From Haberlea rhodopensis (Eukaryota > Streptophyta > Magnoliopsida > Lamiales > Gesneriaceae), in assembly GCA_907163345.1 (NCBI GenBank), contig CAJQUN010000051.1, positions 1,612,001 through 1,676,000 of the forward strand: 64,000 nucleotides of DNA, in the 5' to 3' direction. This document shows positions 35,370 through 47,376 of this stretch, piece by piece. Position 1 is the stretch's first letter, and every line of letters starts with the position of its first letter. The notes beneath the pieces were generated by a model. The model worked only from the letters and a program-made list of their open reading frames with translations, did not search any database and was not told the DNA's origin. The position numbers and the translations under genes were made by a program.

Positions 35370-37074
35370 GGATATCTACAATATAAATATGCAAAATAAG
35401 TTTATGATTTAAATCATTTAACATGGTCTTATATTAAATGATACTCCCACTATTTTATTTGAAAAATATCAACCCTCGAAACTTTTAGTGGGCCAAGATC
35501 CATATTTCGCCTAATCTTGAGTTAGCTTTGGCTAATCGCCCAAGACTCGGTTATTTAGGTAGACAACACTTTGTCAATTACATCACATATAATTCTTGGA
35601 TAGTTGGACGAACAACACTTTGTTCAATTCATCAAATGAATTATAATCCAACACATGCCTCTAGGTTCCCAATCCTATTGAGATAACCTAGTTAAGTCGT
35701 ACCCAATTAAAGTATGACGGATATCACTTTTATCCTTTCGCGCCTTACTAAGATTGCCACGGTGCTTTGCTTTGGCAAACCCACACATGTACAATCGAAG
35801 TTATTGACGAGTACTTTTATTTGGAAGGCATCTAAAACTTAATATTTTAGAGGGATTTATTGATCTCATGATTAATTTGATAATTTAAAATATGTCCACT
35901 ACATATAGTTGTATACATATCTACATATATGTGAAATACTATTATCAAACTAAAACATAAGATAAATCATGCATCAACATACATAATTAAAACGTGACAT
36001 GGTTATAGCCCCTACTAATGAGTTTCTCAAGCCAATGAGAAACTCCTATGAGTCAACCTAAGGTAACTTCATAAGCATCTTCCTTTGGCTCCAATTTGTG
36101 AATGGCCTCCTCATCCCGGCACGATGCTCCATCTTCATTGATCACCATCAATAAAATAAACTACACTATTTTACAAGATATAGAATTCCTCGATTCACAT
36201 TCGAGGGGAACATAAGGGAGGGATAACATTTAGAATGAAATAGAGAAAGGCACGACACGCAGGTCGTATTATAAATTACAATCATTCACAAATCCTATCT
36301 AATAGGTCAAAGGGCTATAACCACGCACCATGCTCAAACAACACATAAAGCATGCATTAACATTTAATTAATTAAATTCTAAACATTTTAAATTTAATTT
36401 TAATTAAAACTGTAAAATATTTTTGAAAAATTATCGTACGCTCGGGACATCACATGCCACGAACTAAAGCGACTAAAACACGAACCACCATGATTCGAAC
36501 CAAGACCCACGGCTGGACCAATAGTGGGCCTAGGGTTCGAAACCCTAGCCCATGGCCGAGCCATGGTCCATGCGGCGGCTTGGGTGCGGCGCTGCTAGGG
36601 TTCAAAACCCTAGCCGCCTTGCACCATCTTGATTCTATCGAGCCAACTTGCACCTTCTCAATACTTTATCGAGCCAAAAGAGTTCAAAACCCTAGATAGT
36701 GCGACGGCTTGACCCATGCTCGAGCCAGGGTCCGAACCCTAGCTCCTAGGCGGCGGCCGAGAGGCCAATTTGACTAGGGTTCAAAACCCTAGCCACTTAG
36801 TAGCGGCGGCCGAGCCATGGTGACTAGGGTTCGAAACCCTAGCACCTAGGTGGCCTCGGCCGTGAGCCTACACGAGCCATGTTCCGGTTTTTGATCACGA
36901 ATTATCATATATTTCGATCCGTCAATTATATCATATATATTATCATACGATGATCTTCACAAAATCGATTTTTCCATATCATATATGAAAATACAGTTTT
37001 AAATAGCATGCAATATTAATTCTAACATGATTAAACTATTTAACCACATAAAATCCGATATGAGCCTTGAACCT
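35370..37074 (-). other. Long leader of copia D with telo-box palindromes
   Basis: 1.7 kb between gag and primer site, without a credible gene. At 36530-36548, 36595-36613, 36774-36792 and 36824-36842 lie four copies of CTAGGGTTCRAAACCCTAG, near-perfect inverted repeats. Half copies lie near 36680 and 36726, with GCGGCGGCCGAG between some of them. Confidence 0.75.
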
Positions 37075-37087
37075 GGCTCTGATACCA
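37075..37087 (-). other. Primer-binding site of copia D
   Basis: Plus-strand GGCTCTGATACCA, initiator tRNA-Met type, one base from the LTR. Confidence 0.95.
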
Positions 37088-37088
37088 C

Positions 37089-38583
37089 TGTAAGTAACCC
37101 CATGAGCATACAACGCAGCGGAATAAAATTTTGGGATTACAAACCAGTGATCTATACATAGGGATTCATATCGGATTAGAGAATTACAAGTGTCTTACCC
37201 TTGTAGCGCGTTTGAAGCCGAATCCACGGAGCTGCACCACGTCTTACGCCTTCTCCGAGTCAATAGCAAAACTCGAATGGTTTTGCCTCAACGGTATCCA
37301 CACGATCGAATCGAGTGAAGGGATGATTTAATAACAAGTTGCTAGACAAGTTATTAAATCGGAACAAGAAAGAACACTCGATTCTCAATCGAATGGCTCG
37401 CACCAAACTCAAAATTCTCCTCGGCTATGATGAGAAAACCGAGAGCCTTTTGGTTGTGGAGGCCGTGTGCTTCCTTCTTGATTTAGGTTAGTGTGATATG
37501 AAAGTTGTCTTACCATTTATCACCTTGCAATCATATTAAATATAATTAATTAAAGGCTTTCTTAAAGCTTCATGGGCTTAAGCCCATGATTTAATTAATC
37601 CTTATGATTATTAATTAAGACTCCTCTTAATTATTTAATTCATCCCATGAATTTAATTTCCCTTCTCGATTTAATCTTTTGTGCGACCCGATAGGATCTC
37701 GTAATGTTGGCAGTGACATAAAATCTCATTTTATGTCGCAAGCATCGAGCGGTATCTAGCAACACATCGATGCTACCCAAATTACGAGAATGTCAATGAC
37801 TCGACATAACCTTTAGAACTTGTGATAATATTAACCATGTAACTTAATCTCTTTGTCCTTTGTGTTTATATTGAACACGAGTCACGGAATAGTCATACTC
37901 GTATATTCAATCTCTATTTCTTGATCCCCAAGTAGAACTAGAATAAACGAATAAGCTCGATATCTCATATCGACTCATTCGAGCATGGCCATGCATTTTA
38001 GTTCTCACTTGATCAAGGGCCAAACACATCTCCTGTTATATAGGAGGGACAAATCCTATCTCGATCAGTCAACATCCCTCTACATAATTCGTAGTGTATC
38101 CAATAGTCGCCTTTATAGTATACCCTGTTACGGGTAACGTTTGACGATATCAAGATACATAACTCCTTATGTTGGGATCTCTGATGATCACAAGTCGTAA
38201 GGATTACATACATTATTATCACTATGAGAATTGCATATGACGATCATATAACTATCCATGTTGCATTCTCATGGTGGGTCTGTTCAGTACATCGTTCTCT
38301 AACATGTACCCATATGTTGATTTGATATCTCATATCAATGAACAATTCATCGATCAACATATACTAGTCTCTACGTATTATCATTATCCCATTCATGATA
38401 ATACTTGACTAGGAACATCTTTAAGAATAATACAATATTATTCTAAGGACATTAACATATATATTAATTCACAATGCACAGTTAAAAGAATAATATACAA
38501 TAATGAATTGCCATTCATAAATCCATAAACATTGTATGTCTTAAACAATCATCTAATGACTTGTCTTAGGGCATATCCCAACA
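37089..38583 (-). repeat. 5' LTR of copia D
   Basis: 1495 bp, nearly identical to 29900-31393. One extra A near 38252. Confidence 0.95.
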
Positions 38584-38588
38584 GCATA

Positions 38589-40218
38589 ATCCTGTGCTGA
38601 GTACATAGTGGCACAATCCATCGCTATAGAATCGACGGCATGATACCTCGTCATATAATAAGTGGCATGAAACGTCGCTATAGACCTGAGCATGAATCAT
38701 CGTCCACATAATAGCGGAACGAGACATCGCTATCAACATACACATATGCCCAACGGCATGAATCATTGTCAACCGACACAGCGGAATGCCTCATCGCTAT
38801 ACATGTGTCTGGCGGTATTAATCATCGCCCATCATCATAGAAAAATGAATCATCATCATTGACATAGCGGAATGAACCATCGCTATCATCCGTGTCATCA
38901 TAAAGAAATGAATCATCATCATCAACAGCGGAATGAACCATCGCTATCATCCGTGTCCGGCGGTATAAACCATCGCCAATCATCATAAAGAGATGAAACA
39001 TCATCAATCGACACAGCGGAATACATCACCGCTATCATCCGTGTCCGGCGGTATAAACCATCGCCAATCATCATAGAAAATGTACATAAATAAAGACATG
39101 CATGAATCTTAATTAAGTATACTTCCTGGTTAAACACATTAACCAACTTTTATTGTCCCTGTTTCAAATATTCATGCACGTAATCATTAGATCTTAACGT
39201 AATTGATTAACATCATAGCATCATAACTTTTTATGGCATATTACCACATAATAATATCGTATGGCCTCTTACCATATGGGCATCTTACCCCGTGGCATCT
39301 TACCACATAATAACATCGTATGGCCTCTTACCATATGGGCATCTTACCCCGTGGCATCTTACCACATAATAATATCGTATGGCCTCTTACCATATGGGCA
39401 TCTTACCCGTGGCATCTTACCACATAATAACATCGTATGGCCTCTTACCATATGGGCATCTTACCCCGTGGCATCTTACCACATAATAATATCGTATTCA
39501 ATCCAGAGTCATTTATCATTAGTGTATTTCAATGCTTCTTACTTCTCCACGTAAGCGGAATTCTTCCTCGCTTCTTATGGAAATCCACGTAACCGGAATT
39601 CTTCATCGCTTCTTATGGAAGTTAGCGTAAGCATTAAAATCCTCACTAGGATAACCTTGACTCGTGAAATACACCTCTTATATTTCACAACATACATATG
39701 CGATGCGTATCAACATGTATCACATGATGCACTATCTTAAGCATATCTTGCTTTACCTTGTGTTAAATAAATAAACACATAATACATGTTACCGTTGGGA
39801 TGCCCGTACGTTGCTTAAGTACCTTCCTTGCTTGAACATTACATGAACAAACGCATTAGTATATTCAATAATAATTGAGACCATACCGGAGTATTCCACT
39901 GTCGGTTGTCCACCCAGTCTGTCCTCAGACAATACATCATATCTTTCTTTTCCCTGATTTTTTTTTTTTATACCAAAATCAGATTCCTTGGCACGTAACA
40001 TATAGAGTGCTAGACATCACTATTAATGCCATCCTATCGTGTTCCACACGATTCCTGCAACCACAATGGTTAGCAATACCACTTTTCATATCATAAAAGC
40101 ACATAAACAATTAGTTATGTCGTACAACATTAATGCCATCATGCATAAATATGTGCTATCAATAACTTCCTAGGCCCTTAACAGCCCCAATGAGCAACCA
40201 CTGCTCTGATACCACTAA
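38589..40218 (-). other. Element B internal DNA, primer side, with minisatellite and primer site
   Basis: No gene. 38600-39070 has repeated AGCGGAATGA..CATCGCTAT units. 39240-39495 holds about four copies of the 60-62-bp minisatellite otherwise found in C and E LTRs. Near 39790 lies the conserved GCCCGTACGT motif of those LTRs. The primer site (plus-strand GCTCTGATACCA) is at 40203-40214. Part of this stretch looks like captured LTR sequence. Confidence 0.65.
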
Positions 40219-42616
40219 AGTAAGGATCCCAAGCCCTTAACCCTTGATTAGTGTATTAATCATTATGTGTGGCACATGCTTTCAATAAAAATCAATCGGG
40301 AACTCAGATGATACTTTACCATTGAATGGCAATTACAGAATTTCTTTAATATTCAACGTTATAAGATCATCTCTACCAACAAATAGACTCATAGATTTCG
40401 CCCATTACCATCCCCATTACACCACTTTTTACATTGTGGACTTTTATAAAAATTTGGGCAGAGTCTCCCCATAAATTGAGCTATCCCGAAACAAAAGCAC
40501 ATCATATAACATAATTCCCGGCCAGGGAAAACACCACACATAAGACAACAAAAGTGGGTTTCAACACCCACATAATACACCAATGACTCTCATATCATTT
40601 AGCAATTCTACCCTTAATTGCATGCAACATAGAATGAAAGAGAGAAAGGCTCATGCCTTTATATACAACCCATATACAAGTATAACCGTGCTCACATGCG
40701 AGCATCATAAATGTGTATATAATCCTCAGGTGTATATAAGTACCCTATACGATACCGTGCTCCATCAAGCCCTGGTACCACGATCCTGGGAGTACATCCA
40801 ATCAACAGCTCGAGCTCAGCTCCAAAGCCATCGATGTACCTGTTCACCTGCCCCAACAGAGACAGCCCCCAACGGGGTGAGCATACCAATACACAAAATC
40901 CCATAATCACAATAATGAAATTCATAATTTACAACAAAAGTAAATACTAATGAATTTTAAATGATACTCCCTGGATGGCAACGTCCTCATCTGGGATTCC
41001 GTGTACTGTCCCTGTTCTCACGATCATCAAACTCATCAAATCTCAAAAATCAGTAAATCAACACATTGATTGAACTCATCGCATGCCCAATTCTCGAATA
41101 TCAATAGATGGTGATTCCAAATTCATTATACATGCAAGTATGGATATCTCAATATCAAATACTGATTTCTTAACTTCGCTATCAATTACAGATAGCTCAA
41201 ATGCCTAGCATTTATATAATTCTCTATTATACTTAGACATCTCAAATGTCTTATAATGAATACATGATTCCACGATCATTCTCAGGCATCTCCATGCCCT
41301 ACAATGGTCATATACATCCAGTACCCCATACATCTTATAAGGGTATACTACTCTAATATCACGCACGCTTGTGGCGGCGATATCAAGATTTGGTCGTTCC
41401 ATAGCCAATCAACACATATATATATAACCATACGCACAACCATCTAATGCAAACAAAATACATTATGCATTTCACAAATGTTCTCATATAAAGTAATGCT
41501 CGTACGTCGCACGTACCTTAAATCTCCGTAGTCCAAGCCAAACCTTGCTTGGGTTCCATGCCCCGAGGAATGATGTGCTAACACCATAAATAATTCACAA
41601 TTATTTACGAACATGCAACCCATGCTCAAGCACACCCATAACCCTTATGCCAACACACGACAATTAACCATTAAAAGACCCGGGGCAGGGCATATGCAGG
41701 GAGGGAAATCGAATGAGACATCAACGAAAATTGCTCAAAAACCACCTTTCAATTTTCGAACCCTAACATCACAATTTCAAACCCAACCAAGCACCATAAT
41801 TCATCTAAAATATGAAATAAATGACCAACATCAAGAATAATCGTCCCTCCTGCCAAAACCCCAAAATCGAACCCAAACCCTCACGCAAACAGTGAACAAT
41901 TCGAACCAAATCAACACAAAAATGGCAGGGAATTATAGGAGAAGGACGAAAAAGGGGTAAGGAAGGTTACCCATACGAAGATCGGAAGGAAATCGGTCGA
42001 AAATCGAAGAATTCTAGAAATCGGACCTCTGCGCATTTCTGGAAAATCCGAGCGCGATTCACTACGAAACATCGAATTACTGGTGTGGAAAGCTGCGTCT
42101 GGACGAGACGAAGCTAACGGCGGTCCGGACGCGCCGGATGGTGGCTGGACGGCGGCGGGCGCACGACTTGAAGCGGCGAGGGTTGAGGGAGACGGGAATG
42201 GTTGCAGACAGGGAGAGAGAGAGAGGCGGGCAAGGTGAAGAAATGTCTTTTAAAATTAAAATCTCGGGTTCAACTGGTATATATAGCAAAATTACCCCGA
42301 AATTCTAAAAGCCCCACAAATACATCATGATTCATTAAAAATCATCTGTTTTCAAAAATTCTCTCTCTAACTTCAAAACCCCCTATCGGTGCCCACACAA
42401 AGCACCCCAGATCCCGAGTCACACTAAAAACCCAACTCTTAGGTTTTTCACCGAAATGAGAATACAATCTCAACCTCGGGATCCAACGATCCCAACTACC
42501 CAAATAGACGAGCTCGGGAGGCCCAACACCGTGATTAAATTCCAATCGCTACGTAAAAACAACTTTAGCGGTCATTAATACTCCGGAATTAACATCTATA
42601 ATCCCAGGTCCTCACA
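40219..42616 (-). repeat. 5' LTR of element B (2398 bp)
   Basis: Its first base is changed (AG for TG). It ends CCTCACA before CTTTC (42617-42621). Predicted exon 41517-41577 between acceptor GTGTTAG and donor AAG|GTACGT (minus strand). No palindrome array. Confidence 0.9.
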
Positions 42617-42621
42617 CTTTC

Positions 42622-43818
42622 GGTTCACCCATGCAATCCCCCACAATTCGCCTATAGTTAAGAATTAAATTCAAACGTTCCAAGATTACGAGTTTTCCTA
42701 AAGCACTTGTTATACCTTGGTCCGGTTACAACAAGTCTAATACTAAGATGCAACATGGCATTGATCATGCACTTATTTAACGCTCAATATTGTAAGTTGA
42801 TTTATGAAAACTTCTAACTTTCGATTACTAGATATCTATAGCTATCACACGTGTATTTGACTTTATCTTTCAATATCAGTCTGAAATCCACGGTATAATT
42901 TACTATATCGTATCACAATCTCCTATGGTCAATTCAGTTGCAATAAATAATCAATCAAGGATATTAATCCATTGAAAGCATGAGCACAAAAAATTAAACT
43001 CAAAGAATTTGTAAGAATCAACCAAAACTTAATTAAAATTGTGGATTCAAAACATGGGATCCCCTAAGTCTTGACAACAAAACTTAGCCTAGAAACATAT
43101 TCAAAATCAAATGTAAAATTATGTTTTTCAACATCAAAATCATAAAGAAATTAAATAGAAACAAACAAAGTTTAGAAATACCCATAAACTAGCGATGTGG
43201 ACTGCGCTTCGTCGATCCGTAGCTCCGTCTCTTCCGATGCATCTCATCTTCAATGGTTTGATAATGTATGATGGTTGGGATGAAGGAGTTCACGGTGGCT
43301 GAGTTTGTAGGGTTTTATTATGAGCCAAGAGTCCCCAAAAACGTCCAAGGCAATACATATTTATAGTAGGAGGAGTTTTGTAGAGTTTGGACACAAAATA
43401 GCTTGATAAGGGAAGAAATTTCGAATTTTTCGGGTTTGGCGATCGATCTTCGTAAGTTGCCGATCGATCGCCAAAACATTCTGGAAAAAATAACCAAAAA
43501 TTTTATATCCGTGATCGATCGCAATGTTTTTTCAATTGATCGTGGAAATCTTCTGGATGGTGGAGATCGATCTTCGTAAGTTGCTGATCGATCGCGGATC
43601 TCAAAAACTTCAATCTTGCTATTTAGTCCCTCCTTTTCCATATTTGCTCGGTTTGGTCCTTTTTCATCCATTATAGCTTATTTCCTCCATTTTTATGCAA
43701 TTGGACCTAGATTCCTGAAATATAAAAATATATACCAAAGCGCATAATATTTTCCAGGAATCACTACAAAAATCACTATAAAATCATTGTGAAATAAGTG
43801 TAAAAATCACACTTATCA
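42622..43818 (-). repeat. 5' part of the At1 LTR
   Basis: Continues 3264-3536. Starts (minus strand) TGATAAGTGTGATTTTTAC. A TATA box CTATAAATATG lies at 43356-43366. Confidence 0.9.
43439..43594 (-). promoter_or_regulatory. Phased palindrome array upstream of the At1 TATA box
   Basis: Six sites around CGATCGATCG, some degenerate, with centre spacings 21, 51, 21, 31 and 21 bp. The nearest edge is about 74 bp from the TATA box. Confidence 0.85.
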
Positions 43819-44204
43819 GCCATCACATTGAGGAGCGGAAAAAAGGTTGCTGAGAAGAAGGATGCACATGTGGAGCATGAGGGTGAGGCGTACATCAAGC
43901 AAGAAGAGGATCAAACACGCAACAAAGGTAAGTCTACAAGGACCACTACACCTATCACACCACCTGCTAAGGTAGATATCACACTCCCATTGCCCGCAGC
44001 ATATAAGAGAGCAACATTAGATGCTAAATTTGCTAAGTTTCTAGATTTGATTAAGAATCTTCACATTGATATGCCTTTCATTGTTGCTATCCGGCAAATG
44101 CTGAACTATGCTAAGTTTTTTAAGGAGATACTGTCAAAAAAGCGGAAATTGGGAGAGCATGAGGTGATAAATTTAACTGAGAGTGTTCTGCTATCATTCA
44201 AATG
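43819..44204 (+). pseudogene. gag C-terminal part of At2
   Basis: Reads RSGKKVAEKKDAH and then NLHIDMPFIVAI and KRKLGEH, homologous to 1850-1480 of At1. Its 5' part was cut away by At1, and a frameshift near 44200 ends it. Confidence 0.8.
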
Positions 44205-44330
44205 ATTCACCTCCAAAGTTAAAGGATCCATGGAGTTTCACTATACCTTGCAAAATCAATATATTTTCATAAATCTTTATGTGATTTGGGTACAAGTGTT
44301 AATCTAATGCCTTTGTCTCTTTAAAGTAAG

Positions 44331-44980
44331 CTGGGGTTAGGAGAGTTCAAACTGGTCAATGTGTCATTGCAGATGGCGGACAAGTTCATCAAGTACCCTC
44401 AAGGGATAGTTGAGGATGTGCCAATCAAAGTCGATAAATTCACAACTCTGATGGATTTTATAGTGTTGGACATGAAGGGCGATGATGACATGCCATTGAT
44501 CCTAGGAAGGCCATTCCTAGCAATGGGAAGAGTGTTGATTGACGTTCACGAGGGAGAGTTGATCCCCCGTGTAGGAGATTATCAAATCACTTTCAATATG
44601 TTTCAAACGTTGACACAAACGCACAACAAGCACATGTGTTCTAAAGTTAATGTAATTGATACTCTTCCCTTTGATATGATGCTAGGTGATGACAAGAAGA
44701 AGGAGAAGAAATTGACGATTACAACACAATCTCCCCCAAGAGGAGGTAAATTCTGTGAGGGAGACTTCGTTTTAATGAATAGAGCAAAAATGCTACTATT
44801 TCCATGGAAGTCGGACTCACCATGGGCTGGACCTTTCAAAGTGGTTGATGTTTTACCATGCGACACTATCAATTTATGAGATGACAATGGGGCACTGTTC
44901 ACGGTGAAAGAGAAGTGGTTAGGATACTACCACGTGGATGACGGAAAATTGTCCCCCACTACCCCCTGCGGCACTTGAGC
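44331..44980 (+). pseudogene. Protease remnant fused to integrase C-terminus in At2
   Basis: The reading runs from protease motifs (IVLDMKGDDDMPLILGRPFL, RVGDYQITFNMF) straight into GKFCEGDFVLMNRAKM and FPWKSDSPWAGPF, the integrase tail, with no RT between. A stop (TGA at 44877) precedes DDNGALFTVKEKWL. The junction corresponds to that in At1, showing that an already deleted element multiplied. Confidence 0.8.
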
Positions 44981-46464
44981 TTCCATGGTAAAAAGTTCAG
45001 CTTGAGACTATAAATCAATAACTTGTTCTTACCTCTTAGATTTGTTTTTTAATTATATTTTGATTTGTTTTTGTTTTTGTTTTTGAATTTGGTGACAGAC
45101 TCCATATGCGCTATCATGTGGTCCAACAACATACCCCACGAGCTGACGTGGAATTGGAGGACGATCACTGACGGTCATTGTAAAAGGTAAGTGCTTTGTC
45201 TTATTTTCCACGCTTACTACATTGAGTACAATGCATAAATTAAGTTTGTGATAGTGCATTACCGTGTCATGCTTTTTCTTTGGAATTGTATCGTTCTTTG
45301 AGCACCAACAAAAAATTTCCTTGAAAATGAGTTCAATTAGTGAGAAAATAATGAATCATAATAGTTGTCTCTATTCATGATGATATTAATCTCACTATGC
45401 ATGTCGACTTGAGTTTTGATGATTGTAAGACTTGTTTGTGAATATCTTGTTTTGAGTTAGCATGTTAAAGATGAGGAATATATTGAGCACCTTTGAGTCA
45501 CAATCTTATGAATTGCATTTGGAGTAGTGAAATTTTTTGTGAACTTTATGTTATTTTTGAGCATCTTAGAGTACCTCATAAACTATTTGATATGATACTT
45601 CAAGGCGAAATTTTAATAGTTATGAACTTGACTTGGAAATGATCAAGACGATCTTTGGACCGTTTGAACCTTTCAAGCTTACCATGTATACATCAATCTA
45701 TAATGTTCCAATTTGAGCTTAATTGAAAAAGAATGGTGTATGTTTAACATACTATTAGCCTTCATTCAACAACTTTTGGCAAACTCAGCATACTCACCTG
45801 TACAAGCCTAAATTGAAAAATTTTATCCTTACCTAAAGGGAGTATAATGAATCTCATTAGAATTCATATGAATTGCTATATTTTGGTGAGCTTATTGTTG
45901 AAAAAAATATTTATGAATGAGAAAGAAAAGAATAGAAACAGCCTTGAGAAAAAGTATTTAAATAAGACCCAAAGTGGCCAAGGCTAGGAAAAAAGAAGAG
46001 AAGCTCAAATTTGTGCTAAATTATGAACATTACATGATTATACTCTCTTCTTTGTGCTATCCTATCTTTTCTTTGAAGCCAACGCCCAGGCCTAACTTTA
46101 CAAGCTTAAAAATACATTTTGATCCAAATGTAGGGAGTGATTACATTAGTGGAGAAGTATTTGAAAATAGGCATATTGGGTGCTCAACGATAATCTTAAC
46201 TTTCATTGACTAACATGATTTGATCTATGAAAATTGCATGAAACTTGAAAGTGACAATAGCACACACACGCGTTCTGATTTGGTGTGGCTTGATCTAAGA
46301 GAAAACATAACTTGTTAAATTTTCTGATTGACTCTTGTTTGTCTGTAAGTGAGATGTCTGAGCTACATAATTGATTGATAATTGGTTCATTTGAATCTTC
46401 AAATTAAACTCTACTTTTTGATCTTATTTCTTGCTCGAGACGATCAAGTTTAAGTTTGGGGGAT
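44981..46464 (+). other. 3' non-coding region and purine tract of At2
   Basis: No credible gene, and the 79-codon frame at 45974 has no family motif. It ends in TTTGGGGGAT, the purine tract, just before the LTR. Confidence 0.7.
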
Positions 46465-47376
46465 TGATAAGTGTCGTTTTTACACTTATTTTGCTGTGAT
46501 TTTGTATTGATTTCCGTGTTGATTCCTGGATGATTTTACGTTTTTTGGTATATATTTGTTGATTTCAGGAATCTAGGTAAAAGTGCATAAAAGTGAAGGA
46601 AATGAGCTAAAATGATGAAAAAGGGCCAAATCGAGTCAACGAAGCACGAAATTAGAAATTTAAAGCCTCGATCGATCGAGAAGCATTGATCGATCGATCG
46701 AGTGTTGTAGGAGTTTGGCCAACAAAAGTGTATGTTGCTCGATGGATAGACGAGCACAGCTCTTGATCGAGCGTGGCAGAAAGATTTAGAGACACGAAGG
46801 AAGAGCGCTCGATCGATCGAGACGTCATACTCGATCGATCGCCCAACAAAGTTTTATGGAAAAAAAAATTCCTTTTTGAGTTGGGTCCAACAAGGACACT
46901 TCCATCCAACCCCTCAACTATATAAGGGACCTATTAAACGAATTTCTGGACGTTTGGCTGATAATTTACCGTACAACATCAGTCTCCATTCATTCTCCAT
47001 CCCCAACTTTCATCCATACCATCAAAGCCATTGAAGACAAAGACACTTCGGGAGAGACGGGATGACGCAGCAGCGCAAGGAGTCAACGCCTAGCATTATT
47101 TAGTATGTCTAAACTTTGTTCTTCTTTTATTTCAGATTTTAATGTTTAATTTTGTGGCAAGACATGATTTTACATTGTTATTTGAGGATGGTTTTTGGCT
47201 AAGTTTTGTTGTCAAGACTTAGGGGATCCCATGATTTAACCTAAGGTTTTGATTAATTCTTACAATTCTTTGAGCATAGTTTATTGTTGTTCATGCTTTT
47301 AAGATATTGATCACCCCTGAATGATTATTTATTGCAAATGGATTGACCATAGGATATTACAATACGATATAATATA
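46465..47376 (+). repeat. At2 3' LTR, first part
   Basis: TGATAAGTGTCG start, palindrome array, TATA box CTATATAAGG at 46918-46927. Interrupted by solo LTR J. Confidence 0.9.
46668..46841 (+). promoter_or_regulatory. Palindrome array upstream of the At2 TATA box
   Basis: TCGATCGATCGA-type sites with centre spacings of about 22, 49, 24, 46 and 22 bp. The middle sites are degenerate. The end lies 77 bp before the TATA box. Confidence 0.75.

Larger units (their letters stand above)
29900..38583 (-). mobile_element. Young Ty1/copia element D
   Basis: TSD GCATA (29895-29899, 38584-38588). LTRs 29900-31393 and 37089-38583, tRNA-Met primer site, long leader, gag, pol and purine tract. By eye the LTRs differ by about four substitutions and one indel in 1494 bp, so the insertion is recent. 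It lies within element B. Confidence 0.95.
3537..42616 (-). mobile_element. Non-autonomous LTR element B, host of three later insertions
   Basis: Flanked by CTTTC at 3532-3536 and 42617-42621. Its left (3') LTR is 3537-3601 plus 12526-14870, and its right (5') LTR is 40219-42616. The internal DNA is 14871-16236, 28932-29899 and 38589-40218, about 4.0 kb, with no gag or pol that I can recognise. The ends resemble autonomous chromoviruses: a tRNA-Met primer site (40203-40214) and a purine tract reached through GAGGACGAAAT. Removing the inserts leaves an element of about 8.8 kb, a LARD-type (large retrotransposon derivative) element that probably depends on Tekay-like partners such as A or C. 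Confidence 0.8.

Noticed and set aside
36450..36699. Frames on both strands with a P/G/W-rich composition
   Set aside because: They cover the telo-box palindromes and GC-rich repeats of the copia D leader.
36824..36842. Interstitial telomere repeats
   Set aside because: The units are isolated inverted CTAGGGTT/AACCCTAG pairs, not tandem TTTAGGG.
45974..46213. 79-codon frame as a small gene
   Set aside because: It lies in the non-coding tail of At2, with no motif or codon support.
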